Assembly: GCA_934725855.1 (NCBI GenBank)
Contig: CAKVCL010000004.1
Location: 1 to 64,000 of the forward strand
DNA: 64,000 bases
Direction: 5' to 3'
Source of the DNA: an uncultured Cellulosilyticum sp.
GTDB taxonomy: Bacteria > Bacillota > Clostridia > Lachnospirales > Cellulosilyticaceae
A program made the position numbers and the translations under genes. Shown here one piece after another: positions 19,072-27,429 of the stretch. Position 1 is the first letter of the stretch. Every line of letters begins with the position of its first letter. The notes below the pieces were generated by a model. The model ran no database searches, had not been told where the DNA came from, and worked only from the letters and a program-made list of their open reading frames with translations.

Positions 19072-19572
19072 TTAATCCCCAAATTGCATAATAAGTCTTT
19101 CTAACTCTCTAGTTAAAATGCCCGCATCATCAATCTGCCCTGCCCATGAAGCGCTAATTTGGCCTCCATCATGATAAACCACTTCTGTAAAGGTAATCTC
19201 CCCTTCTCTTTTCTTAATCAGCATGCCATAGACTAAATCTTTTCCTAATTCTAATTCTCCAAGGTTTACCTCTTCTTCTTTTATAGCCATACCATTGTAA
19301 AGAGAAAGTCTGCCTTCAAAGGTTGCTGCAATCGCAATAAATAAACTATTATCTTCTTCCTCTAAATAACGATCCACTTTAGCAAGAATATAGTTAATCC
19401 CTCTATCACACTCAAAAGCTTCATATCGATTTCTATAATGCCTATCATCCTCTTCGTCAAAGTACATTAGCTCCATAGCAGCCTCTTCACCATCCAAATA
19501 ACGAATCAGTCCATCTAAATCATATTCTTCATCAAATACTATCTCATTATTTTCATTTCTTTCATCCTGCAT
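19072..19572 (-). CDS. acidic hypothetical protein
   Basis: 166 residues, very acidic, with no signal peptide or membrane segment. The N-terminal third is Asp/Glu-rich (DEEYDLDGLIRYLDGEE). The rest looks like a mixed alpha/beta domain. I do not recognise a family. ATG 19572 has GAGGG 7 nt upstream; the earlier ATG (19602) runs into the tRNA terminator region and has no SD, so I reject it. It lies downstream of tRNA-Leu but beyond its terminator. Function unknown. Confidence 0.7.
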   Translation of the reverse strand: MQDERNENNEIVFDEEYDLDGLIRYLDGEEAAMELMYFDEEDDRHYRNRYEAFECDRGINYILAKVDRYLEEEDNSLFIAIAATFEGRLSLYNGMAIKEEEVNLGELELGKDLVYGMLIKKREGEITFTEVVYHDGGQISASWAGQIDDAGILTRELERLIMQFGD

Positions 19573-19607
19573 GTTTCTTCCCTCTTTATTTTTATTTTGC
19601 ATAACGC

Positions 19608-19640
19608 AAAAGACCTTGCAACATCTGTTACAAGGTCTTT
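19608..19640 (-). terminator. tRNA-Leu terminator
   Basis: AAAGACCTTG (19609-19618) and CAAGGTCTTT (19631-19640) form a 10-bp perfect stem, ending in TTTT on the minus strand just behind the tRNA. Confidence 0.85.
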
Positions 19641-19646
19641 ACTCGA

Positions 19647-19730
19647 TGCGGGAAAAGGGACTTGAACCCTCACGATCATACAATCACTAGATCCTTAGTC
19701 TAGCCTGTCTGCCAATTCCAGCATTCCCGC
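19647..19730 (-). tRNA. tRNA-Leu (anticodon AAG)
   Basis: An 84-nt class II tRNA. The acceptor GCGGGAA pairs with TTCCCGC plus discriminator A. The anticodon stem CTAGA/TCTAG has loop CTAAGGA (anticodon AAG, reading CUU), with a long variable arm and TTCAAGTCC in the T loop. CCA is not encoded. Its own promoter and terminator flank it. Confidence 0.95.
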
Positions 19731-19788
19731 ATATTCTAATATCCTTTTGTTTCGTTTCTTTATTTTGTTTCCCTCAAGGACAAGATTT

Positions 19789-19817
19789 ATTATATATAAG
19801 GTACTGCCATATGTCAA
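19789..19817 (-). promoter_or_regulatory. consensus sigma-A promoter of tRNA-Leu
   Basis: On the minus strand TTGACA (19812-19817), a 17-bp spacer and TATAAT (19789-19794): both hexamers match consensus exactly. The rest of the gap up to 20042 holds the leader of the downstream permease gene, with only a weak TATACT (19990-19995). Confidence 0.9.
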
Positions 19818-20042
19818 CTACTTTTTTCAACTTTTATTTTTTACCCTATTTTAACCTGACCTTCAAATTTATACTTATTTTTTGTTTTGTTATACTTTTT
19901 ATGCTTCTATTAAACATTATTCTTTCTATCATAACATTAAAATATCATTAAGATTTATTTATCTTTATTTCTTGTTTTTAAAAATGATGTATACTAAACT
20001 TAATCTAAACTAAATATTTAATTCACTACTGGAGGTGTGTCA

Positions 20043-21341
20043 GTGAAAGGATTTTGGAAAGACAATTCCTATTTTAAAATTTCGTTATATGCTATTTTTG
20101 TTGCCGTTGTTACTATTTTGTTTTATCGTTTTTCTTCAAATACAGATAACATCGCGCCTTCTATTATGACATTTTTCGGTAAAGTCATTAACATTATTCT
20201 GCCTATACTTTATGGTTTTCTCATTGCTTATCTATTTAATCCAATTATGATGTTTTTTGAGAAATACTATAAGCTCTGGCTTAAGCCACAAAACCCTAAG
20301 TTAAAAAAATTTATTAGAACACTTTCTATTCTTTCTGTTTATGTTTGTATTGTAGGTACGCTTATTATTATGGTTCGTTATCTTGTTCCTCAGATTTCTG
20401 AAAATATCAAAGAATTACTGATGGTACTTCCAGACTCTGTTAATGAGCTTAGTAGTAAGATTACTGAAATGGAGGAGGCTATCAACTCAAATATAGCAAC
20501 ACTACCTTATCAGTTAGATACCACTAAGATTTTTGATATGATTAATCCTGAAAAGATTTTTAATCCCGAGCTGATTAATAATGTCGTTACTAAACTAATG
20601 AATAGTGCATTTTCTATTACTTCTTCTTTATATAATTGGATTATGGGACTTGTTATTGCTTTCTATATGCTTACTCAAAAAGAAGACTTTTCTCGCGGAA
20701 CAAAAAGGCTTATCTATTCTACTTTTAGCAAAAATGCATCAGAAAAAATCATTGCCATCTTTGCTGAAGGCCACTCAATCTTTGTTCAATTCTTCGTTGG
20801 TAAATTTATAGATTCAACTATTATTGGAATCCTATGCTTTATTGGTTTATCTATTATGAAAAACCCATATGCCCTATTACTTTCTGTCATTGTAGGTGTA
20901 TTTAATATGATTCCATACTTTGGCCCAATATTAGGTGCAGTTCCTTCTGTTATCATCACCTTATTTACAGGTTTTATGCCAGCTGTTTTTGTAGGCATCT
21001 TTATCTTTGCCTTACAACAATTTGATGGTTTAGTCCTTGGTCCAAAAATCCTAGGAGATTCTATTGGGCTTAGTCCTTTTTGGATTATTTCAGGTATTAT
21101 CATTGGTGGCGCTCTTTGGGGACCTTTAGGAATGTTCTTTGCTTCTCCTATTGTAGCCGTTATCCTTAATAATATTGAACGCTCCGTCACTAAACGTCTT
21201 AGGGCACGTAATATTTCAGATGAGTTTATCGAAACTCCTCATCCTTACAGTATTTTCTCCCCTAACGATAATAAACTTATTCCATCAAAAGGTAAAAAAC
21301 AAAAGAAAAATAATCAAAACGTATCACATTCCTCAAAATAA
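20043..21341 (+). CDS. AI-2E family membrane permease
   Basis: 432 residues with the AI-2E architecture: two N-terminal TM segments, a soluble helical region around 110-190, then a C-terminal TM cluster with NMIPYFGPILGAVPS and GPLGMFFASPIVAVIL. A basic, Lys-rich tail ends the protein. The start is GTG 20043, 7 nt behind GGAGG; a GTG at 20037 is too close to the SD. It is only distantly similar to the other copy in this window (12940-14079). Substrate unknown. The gene ends in a strong terminator that became the target of a group II intron. Confidence 0.85.
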   Translation: MKGFWKDNSYFKISLYAIFVAVVTILFYRFSSNTDNIAPSIMTFFGKVINIILPILYGFLIAYLFNPIMMFFEKYYKLWLKPQNPKLKKFIRTLSILSVYVCIVGTLIIMVRYLVPQISENIKELLMVLPDSVNELSSKITEMEEAINSNIATLPYQLDTTKIFDMINPEKIFNPELINNVVTKLMNSAFSITSSLYNWIMGLVIAFYMLTQKEDFSRGTKRLIYSTFSKNASEKIIAIFAEGHSIFVQFFVGKFIDSTIIGILCFIGLSIMKNPYALLLSVIVGVFNMIPYFGPILGAVPSVIITLFTGFMPAVFVGIFIFALQQFDGLVLGPKILGDSIGLSPFWIISGIIIGGALWGPLGMFFASPIVAVILNNIERSVTKRLRARNISDEFIETPHPYSIFSPNDNKLIPSKGKKQKKNNQNVSHSSK

Positions 21342-21345
21342 CGTG

Positions 21346-21383
21346 AAAAGGTACCTCGGACAAAAGTCTTAAGGTACCTTTTT
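21346..21383. terminator. bidirectional terminator at the intron insertion point
   Basis: AAAAGGTACCT (21346-21356) pairs with AGGTACCTTTT (21372-21382). It ends the permease transcript. Before the intron arrived it could also have served trxA from the other side. Confidence 0.9.
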
Positions 21384-21891
21384 ATTGTGTGCCGAGCATG
21401 ACACTAGTCTTACTGGTGAAAGTCCAGTCACGGGTATTTACCGCCAAGTGTAGCGAACCACAAGTCGGTATCAGTAATGGTATGGATGGAGGAAGTGGTG
21501 TAGCAAAGTTCTTGAGCCTACGAACAGAAACTTGATAAGGCGATTAGGTGGGTAAGGTTGCCATACAAACCAAAGCCCGAAAGGTAAACGTAAACCGAAG
21601 TTGTAAATCAAGAGGTTGTGGAACGAAAGATTAATGTCTTACCTCGGGAGGCCCTACTCACATACCGAGAGGTATGGTCGAAAAAGGTTTGGAGAGGGAG
21701 TCAGATGATGTCATAGTAGGTGTAAAAGCTGAAGGACTGAAACGATTTATAGTACAAATCGTTATGTTTAAAATAGTGCATGAGTCAGAAATCAGGTGGA
21801 TAGGAAAAGTAGGAACGTAACCGATGAATACTATCTATACCTAGAGGGGTGATATGTATGAATCTTAGGATAAGTCAGAGGAGTAACAACT

Positions 21892-23196
21892 ATGGAATTG
21901 ATTGAAGTGATTTTATCGAAAGAAAATTTGAACAGAGCCTATAAAAAAGTGGTATGCAACAAAGGAGCAAGTGGTGTAGACGGAGTTACTGTAGAGGAAT
22001 TGGGAGATTATATAAGAGAGAATAGGGATGTGATTATCACCTCTCTTAGGAATAGAACTTATATGCCAAAACCAGTACGAAGAGTATATATTCCGAAGGA
22101 CAATGGAAAACAACGACCATTAGGAATACCAACAGCACTTGATAGAACCATTCAACAGGCAATTGCACAGCCTATATCCGATATCTATGAAGAAGTATTC
22201 AGTGAATACAGCTACGGATTCAGACCAGGAAGAAGTTGTCACGATGCCATTAGGCAGGCATTGGAATATCTGAATGATGGTTATGAATGGGTAATAGATA
22301 TTGATATAGAACAGTTCTTTGATAAGGTAAACCACGATAAATTAATCCAAGTGCTAAGAGAACAAGTAAATGACAGTACTACATTAAATCTGATTCGAAA
22401 ATATCTGAAAGCAGGGGTAATGGAAAAAGGACTGGAAAAAGCAACTATCACTGGAGTGCCACAAGGTGGACCTCTATCAGTTGTATGCTCTAATGTGTAT
22501 CTTGATAAGTTAGACAAGGAATTGGAGCAAAGAGGACTTCGTTTTACAAGATACGCTGATGATGTGCTGATTTTCACAAAAAGTGAAATGGCAGCAAACC
22601 GAGTGATGAAATCCATATGTAGTTGGTTGGAAAGAAAGCTGTTTTTAAAAGTAAATGCAACCAAAACAAAAGTAGTTAGACCGACAAGAAGTAAATATCT
22701 CGGCTTTACATTTCTCAAGAATGGTTCGAAATGGAAAGTAAAACCGACCAACGAAAAGAAGAAGAAATTGAAAAAGAAGTTGAGTGAATGTCTCAAAAGA
22801 GGGAAAGCCGTAGCAAGACCACTTGTAGTTACAATCAAACGAGTCAATGAGATAGTAAGAGGGTGGATAAATTATTTCAGAATTGGAATGATGAAACAGT
22901 TTATGAAAGAGCTTGGAGAATGGTTAAGACACAAAATTAGGGTTATAATCATGAAACAATGGAAAAGACCAAAAACAATCTACAGAAATTTGAGTTATTT
23001 GAATAGGAAGTATAGAAATGGATTTAATCACGAAGAAATCTTCAAAGTTGCCAATTCAAGACTTGGATGGTATAGAAGAAGTGGAATGAACGTAGTGAAT
23101 TTCATAATAAGTAAAGATTTACTTGAAAATAGGATAAAAGATGGAGCTGGTCTGCTCAATCCCGTATCCTATTACTTAGTTAAAGTTGGAATATAG
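21892..23196 (+). CDS. ltrA: group II intron reverse transcriptase/maturase
   Basis: 434 residues, encoded within intron domain IV. RT motifs are in order: RPLGIPTALDR (75-85), YGFRPGRS (108-115), DIDIEQFFD (136-144), GVPQGGPLS (188-196) and the catalytic YADD (221-224). A maturase (X) domain follows, with GWINYFR and WLRHKIRVIIMKQWK. There is no HNH endonuclease, so it belongs to the compact En-minus type, consistent with class C. It promotes splicing and reverse-splices the RNA into DNA. SD GGAG stands 8 nt before ATG. No disabling mutation is seen. Confidence 0.95.
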   Translation: MELIEVILSKENLNRAYKKVVCNKGASGVDGVTVEELGDYIRENRDVIITSLRNRTYMPKPVRRVYIPKDNGKQRPLGIPTALDRTIQQAIAQPISDIYEEVFSEYSYGFRPGRSCHDAIRQALEYLNDGYEWVIDIDIEQFFDKVNHDKLIQVLREQVNDSTTLNLIRKYLKAGVMEKGLEKATITGVPQGGPLSVVCSNVYLDKLDKELEQRGLRFTRYADDVLIFTKSEMAANRVMKSICSWLERKLFLKVNATKTKVVRPTRSKYLGFTFLKNGSKWKVKPTNEKKKKLKKKLSECLKRGKAVARPLVVTIKRVNEIVRGWINYFRIGMMKQFMKELGEWLRHKIRVIIMKQWKRPKTIYRNLSYLNRKYRNGFNHEEIFKVANSRLGWYRRSGMNVVNFIISKDLLENRIKDGAGLLNPVSYYLVKVGI

Positions 23197-23202
23197 GTTG
23201 TA

Positions 23203-23233
23203 GAGCCGTATACGTGACCCGTACGTACGGTTC
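23203..23233 (+). ncRNA. group II intron domain V
   Basis: A 31-nt hairpin with lower stem GAGCCGTA/TACGGTTC and upper TACG/CGTA. It contains the AGC catalytic triad region and is followed by domain VI and the intron 3' end. Confidence 0.8.
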
Positions 23234-23272
23234 AATGGGAGGGGCGAGAGATTTATTCTCCCTCTACCCTAT

Positions 23273-23590
23273 TTATAGCATATTATTGATTTTTTGTTCT
23301 AGTACAGTTTTTGGAACTGCTCCAACTACTTGATCCACCACTTGACCATCTTTAATTAAAATGATTGTTGGAATACTCATGACATTGTATTTAGATGCTA
23401 CTGCTCTATTTTCGTCAGTGTTTACTTTACCAATTTTAACTTTGCCTTCATAATCTCTTGCTAACTCTTCAATAACTGGAGACATCATTTTACATGGCCC
23501 ACACCAGTCAGCGTAGAAATCCACTACTACTGGAACGGATGATTGTAATGCTTCTTCTTGAAAGTTACTATCTGTAAATTTAAATGCCAT
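23273..23590 (-). CDS. trxA: thioredoxin
   Basis: 105 residues of canonical thioredoxin with active site WCGPC (29-33), DFYADWCGPCK context and the cis-Pro IPTIILIKDG. It reduces protein disulfides in the cytoplasm using thioredoxin reductase, which is not in this window. I start at ATG 23590, where AGGAGG lies 8 nt upstream; the longer frame to 23629 is leader. The stop codon abuts the 3' end of the group II intron, which has separated the gene from the shared terminator at 21346. Confidence 0.95.
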   Translation of the reverse strand: MAFKFTDSNFQEEALQSSVPVVVDFYADWCGPCKMMSPVIEELARDYEGKVKIGKVNTDENRAVASKYNVMSIPTIILIKDGQVVDQVVGAVPKTVLEQKINNML

Positions 23591-23838
23591 ATCTGCATCC
23601 TCCTTATTTTCATTTCTTCTATTAACCAAGGCTTATCTAAGCTTTGTTAATCTATGCTAAGTTTATTATAACTTTACGATTATTGCAATATGCACTACTC
23701 TTTTAGTATTTCTAAAGAAATCACTTCTATTCTTTTTGATTGCATCATAATTTCTTCCTACTAACTTTTCTAGTAAGTTTTTATCCAAAATAATTTACTT
23801 AGCTAATCTATTTTATACCATAATTATCTGACTTATTA

Positions 23839-23847
23839 TGATATAAT
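23839..23847 (+). promoter_or_regulatory. extended -10 promoter for the SLH gene
   Basis: TGATATAAT, a TGn extended -10 with consensus TATAAT (23842-23847), about 80 bp before the likely start. The -35 is poor. Confidence 0.45.
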
Positions 23848-23924
23848 AATTTTACATCAAGCACTTTATTTATGATTTATGCGCATTTAGTATGTACACA
23901 CTTAGTTTAAAGGGGGTTTTTTTG

Positions 23925-24998
23925 TTGTATCCAGTATTTACGTTTAATCCGAAGCATTCGTCTTCTCATATTTTATGCTATAAGCTTATCATTATGCTAT
24001 TGGCTTTTACTTTTCTATCTACACCTGTTTTCTGCGCTGAAAAAAGTATTCATCAAAATGAAGTAGAAATTACTCGCTTAGTGGATCAGATTCTATCTAA
24101 TGACAATTATGTTTCAACCAAAGACTTATTGCCATCATTTAACCTAGGTAATATCACCATTGAAACGACCATTTCTCAAAATGAACTTCTTAATCAAATC
24201 TCCCTATACAATATTGTTTCTCAAAGACTCATGACTCATTATCTACATAATAAGGATTGCGATTTAGAAGTGATTTCGCCTTACTTAAATGCGTCTTCTC
24301 TTTCACCTAAAACCCTTAGATTGCTCTATACCATTAAATCTCATAATGAACCAAACGGTACAGCTACAATTAGTTATGCCACTTTAAAGGTTACCATTAT
24401 TGACCCAAATTCTAATCATGTAATAGATGAATTTATAGATTTACCTATTAATAGCAGCACTTATGCTTGGTGTAGTGATATTATTTATAGCTTAAGGGAT
24501 AAAAATATTATTACAGGATACCCAGATAACACTTTTAGGCCCGACGCACCTGTCACAAGAGCTGAATTTTGTGCCATGATGACTAGAGCGCTTGATCTTA
24601 AAGCCTCTTCTAAAACGCCATTTACAGATCTTCATCTTAGTAGCTGGGCTACGGACTTTGTAGCCAAAGCAGCTAATGCTCATTTAATTAAAGGGACTAC
24701 GCCTACAACTTTTGACCCACTAGGCAATATTACTAATGAACAAGCGCTTACTATAGCAGTCCGTGCTTTAGACAATACCAATGGTTCACTCAATCTTTCG
24801 ACCGATCAGGTTTTTGTACTTTTGTTTAAACTAGCTCATCCCGAAAAAGTTAGTGCTTGGGCAAGACCAACTGTAGCCGAAGCCATCTATTATGATTTAA
24901 TCTATGATTACACTAAATATGATTCAACTCTGCCGATTACAAGAGCTGAAGTAGCCGTACTTTTTTACAGGATGTTTATACAGCTTGATCACCATTAA
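23925..24998 (+). CDS. secreted S-layer homology (SLH) domain protein
   Basis: 357 residues from a TTG start placed 8 nt behind AAGGGGG; an upstream ATG (23892) lacks an SD. A signal peptide (hydrophobic LIIMLLAFTFLS, cleavage after VFC or VFCA) leads to a N-terminal region of unknown fold (about 40-175). Three SLH repeats follow (about 180-223, 233-282 and 309-351), the first with the classical GYPDNTFRPDAPVTRAEF. SLH triplets bind secondary cell-wall polymers and hold the protein at the surface. The next small gene begins 17 bp on and is probably cotranscribed. Confidence 0.87.
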   Translation: MYPVFTFNPKHSSSHILCYKLIIMLLAFTFLSTPVFCAEKSIHQNEVEITRLVDQILSNDNYVSTKDLLPSFNLGNITIETTISQNELLNQISLYNIVSQRLMTHYLHNKDCDLEVISPYLNASSLSPKTLRLLYTIKSHNEPNGTATISYATLKVTIIDPNSNHVIDEFIDLPINSSTYAWCSDIIYSLRDKNIITGYPDNTFRPDAPVTRAEFCAMMTRALDLKASSKTPFTDLHLSSWATDFVAKAANAHLIKGTTPTTFDPLGNITNEQALTIAVRALDNTNGSLNLSTDQVFVLLFKLAHPEKVSAWARPTVAEAIYYDLIYDYTKYDSTLPITRAEVAVLFYRMFIQLDHH

Positions 24999-25015
24999 AT
25001 TAAGGAGGGATTCTT

Positions 25016-25462
25016 CTGAATAATAAAGCTGAACAATTAACTAAAGAAACTTCTACGCAAAAAAACGAGGAAAAAAAGCAGCTATCTCATCATAATCTAT
25101 CTGCTTTTCTTCCCCAGCTCTATTCTTTCTTAAATGATTCTGTTTTTATTACAGAAACCAACTCTAATTTTGACCTAAGTAATTTTTCTGAGTTAGCCTC
25201 AATAAGTAATTATGCGCTTTGTTCACAATTGGAACAAACTATGCTAAATCAAAACATTTTAGATACTGCTTATTTAGCCAACTTATCTACACCTTCAAAT
25301 GATAAGTTAGATGAGTCTCTGCCAGTTAATCCTTTAGCTTTTATTCCATCTTATCCTATTCTATACACCAATGAAAATGCAGTAAATGAAATATCATCCT
25401 CTATTAACCCTGAGATAACTGTTTCCAGTAACAACTTATTTTATCCAGAACATTTTATTTAG
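25016..25462 (+). CDS. hypothetical protein with probable CTG start
   Basis: 148 residues. AAGGAGGG (25002-25009) sits 7 nt before CTG 25016, which opens a frame running uninterrupted to 25462. The first ATG in frame is only at 25229 and has no SD, so the usual call would lose half the protein. The sequence is Ser/Asn/Leu-rich with no signal peptide or motif I recognise (ends NNLFYPEHFI). It follows the SLH gene by 17 bp, implying coupling. The gene end converges to within 17 bp on the first putative CIS effector gene. Confidence 0.6.
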   Translation: MNNKAEQLTKETSTQKNEEKKQLSHHNLSAFLPQLYSFLNDSVFITETNSNFDLSNFSELASISNYALCSQLEQTMLNQNILDTAYLANLSTPSNDKLDESLPVNPLAFIPSYPILYTNENAVNEISSSINPEITVSSNNLFYPEHFI

Positions 25463-25479
25463 TTTCAAGGATTACAGAG

Positions 25480-27378
25480 CTAAGCTTTTTTCTTACGACG
25501 TACGAGCTGTGGTGCACTACCACTAACCTTTCTAATACTCCCTGATGTCATAGCACGCATCAATCCACCAAAGTAATTCTGCCTAGCTATTGTCTTGCCT
25601 TTATTCATATGATATTTTTCCTGACTGTCAGCCGGATAAAATTCATCTGGATTCCAAAACTTACCCTCCATATCCCATGCCTGATTAATCAAATCCTGAG
25701 CTGTATCATCATTCCACTCGTTATCCTTTAACAAACGGTTCGGCTGGGTTTGTTTCGTCTTGCGTATAGCAGCCTTTGTACGATCTAGGCGTTTAATGAC
25801 TGCTTCAATCTCTTCATGCTTTAATAAATCCTGCAAGGCAAATCGGAACATATCTGGTTCTAACTGTAAGATACGTTCAGCAAGATTCTCATCCATATAG
25901 GGAAGTGTCATTTCTCCTGTATCCATATCATAAATTGCCCTATCAGACCTTGAAGCATCCTTAGATGAACTAACTTCCTCATTAAGTCCGAAAGCACCAT
26001 CATTATCTATACCTTGAACTCCTGCTAGTTCACCTACCCCATTAGTGGAAACAAAGTAATTGCCCTGATGTCGGTCTACCTGCCCACAAATCACATCTAG
26101 TACCTGTAAATTACACATATCTCTTTGAAAACTCCCAGTAACATTAACACCTATATCTTTTGCTTCTAGCGGAGCATCTTTGAACCTTTTTTGCTCCTCT
26201 TTTTGCTCATTTTCCCAGAACTTCTCTACTGTCATTCCTTTGGCTTTTTCCATCAGATTTCCCTTGAAGGTCTGGCGGCTCTTTTCGTCATAAAGTTCGG
26301 CGGTCTGTGACTTAGCCACAAGTTTTTCTAATCCCATGAGTGCTGCCACACGACTGGTAGCCACATTACGTCTACTCATATTGACCTTCTCTTCATTATC
26401 TAACTTTAGAGCAGGTATTAATTCATCTAGAGTAACAGCAGTCCCCTTTAGCACTTTTACAACAGATTGTACAGCCTCCTTTCCTTCATTAGAAAGTTTG
26501 CTAGACACCGCATCTCCTAGTTTTCTTACTGTTGCTTCTCCTGTTATTTTTATATTGATTTTCATCGCATTTGCCCACTCACGAATGATACCCTTTTCTT
26601 TTTTGGAAAGCTTTGGATACCTCTTAAGTATATTTTCCACAACCTTACCCGCACAGGTTTCTTTCGTCATATCCATTTCATCCTCATTTTTGAAGAAGTA
26701 TGTATCTGATAATGACGCTACGTGCCCATCAGCACTTTTCACATCCGTATTCGAACCATTTAGATTATATACCTCAGAGGCTTGCCCTCCCTTTTCATTG
26801 AATAGCCCTGAGAAATCTTTTACGGATAGTCGAATGGTACGAGCCTGATCTAGCAAATCATTCCAATTCTTTGTACTCTGCTCTTCAGGTGACAGGCTGC
26901 AAAATTCTGTTCGCACTGCATCTAGTGCTACAAGATCACTGCTCGCTTGGCCTCGGATTTGAGTCACTAAATCTTTACGATGAATACCCGCCTTTGTGCT
27001 AGGATCTCTAGCAATATAATCATCACAAGATTTTATTAGTTTTTGATACATATGTTCCATATTAATAAGTATTTGTTGATTCTCTAATGTATTCTTTGTA
27101 AAGCTCTTTTGCATAACGGCATTGATATCACTTAAATCTGTCATAACTGCTTTATAATACCCCGAGTTAGTCCATGTAAAGAGCCCTCCACGTTTACTTG
27201 TCTTAAGCTCATTGTAGAGTTGTGCTAACGAGGTACGTGCCATTTCTGGCACTTCATCATGAACAGCATTCAGCATCTCTTGATTACCTATCTGTCCATC
27301 TTGATTGTGCCTGCCTCCTGGTGTTTGTCTTTTTTTTATTTTTACTTTTTTAGAAGTCTCCTCTGCTTTTCTTGTCAT
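25480..27378 (-). CDS. putative atypical kinase, candidate CIS cargo/effector (copy 1)
   Basis: 632 residues. The C-terminal half shows a catalytic loop DRHQGN (435-440) and, 18 residues on, IDND (457-460). Upstream is an N-lobe-like stretch NVATSRVAALMGLEKLV. That combination is the signature of PI3/4-kinase-like and actin-fragmin-kinase-like folds (DRHxxN plus metal-binding ID-N/F-D/G), not of ordinary Ser/Thr kinases. The N-terminal half is helical, and the C-terminus is basic (SGSAPQLVRRKKKA). There is no signal peptide or TM, as expected for cargo loaded in the cytoplasm. The start is ATG 27378, 11 nt from GAGGAG; GTG 27399 is an alternative. It is the last gene of the CIS strand. Kinase fold is an inference from motifs; the effector role rests on position. 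Confidence 0.6.
   Translation of the reverse strand: MTRKAEETSKKVKIKKRQTPGGRHNQDGQIGNQEMLNAVHDEVPEMARTSLAQLYNELKTSKRGGLFTWTNSGYYKAVMTDLSDINAVMQKSFTKNTLENQQILINMEHMYQKLIKSCDDYIARDPSTKAGIHRKDLVTQIRGQASSDLVALDAVRTEFCSLSPEEQSTKNWNDLLDQARTIRLSVKDFSGLFNEKGGQASEVYNLNGSNTDVKSADGHVASLSDTYFFKNEDEMDMTKETCAGKVVENILKRYPKLSKKEKGIIREWANAMKINIKITGEATVRKLGDAVSSKLSNEGKEAVQSVVKVLKGTAVTLDELIPALKLDNEEKVNMSRRNVATSRVAALMGLEKLVAKSQTAELYDEKSRQTFKGNLMEKAKGMTVEKFWENEQKEEQKRFKDAPLEAKDIGVNVTGSFQRDMCNLQVLDVICGQVDRHQGNYFVSTNGVGELAGVQGIDNDGAFGLNEEVSSSKDASRSDRAIYDMDTGEMTLPYMDENLAERILQLEPDMFRFALQDLLKHEEIEAVIKRLDRTKAAIRKTKQTQPNRLLKDNEWNDDTAQDLINQAWDMEGKFWNPDEFYPADSQEKYHMNKGKTIARQNYFGGLMRAMTSGSIRKVSGSAPQLVRRKKKA
26569..27151 (-). 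repeat. 583-bp block identical to 28519-29101
   Basis: Read line by line, this stretch of the first kinase-like gene is identical to 28519-29101 of its paralogue, at an offset of 1950. The two genes clearly diverge immediately outside both ends. Confidence 0.95.
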
Positions 27379-27429
27379 ACCACTTTTCACTCCTCGCACT
27401 TCATTAACATTCTCCTAATTTGTACAAAG

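Larger units (their letters stand above)
21387..23272 (+). mobile_element. group II intron, probably class C
   Basis: About 1.89 kb. The 5' end GTGTGCC starts 4 nt behind the permease terminator, and the GC-richer structured leader (21387-21891) matches intron domains I-IV. An intron-encoded RT/maturase follows. Domain V is recognisable at 23203-23233 (GAGCCGTA...TACGGTTC), then domain VI, and the 3' end CTACCCTAT is near 23272. Class C introns characteristically insert behind intrinsic terminators and encode a short maturase without an endonuclease, as here. Both ends are inferred from consensus, so they may be off by a few bases. All parts look intact. Confidence 0.88.

Noticed and set aside
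22281..22847. 188-codon minus-strand frame inside the intron maturase gene
   Set aside because: Antisense shadow; the plus-strand RT motifs are intact and in order.
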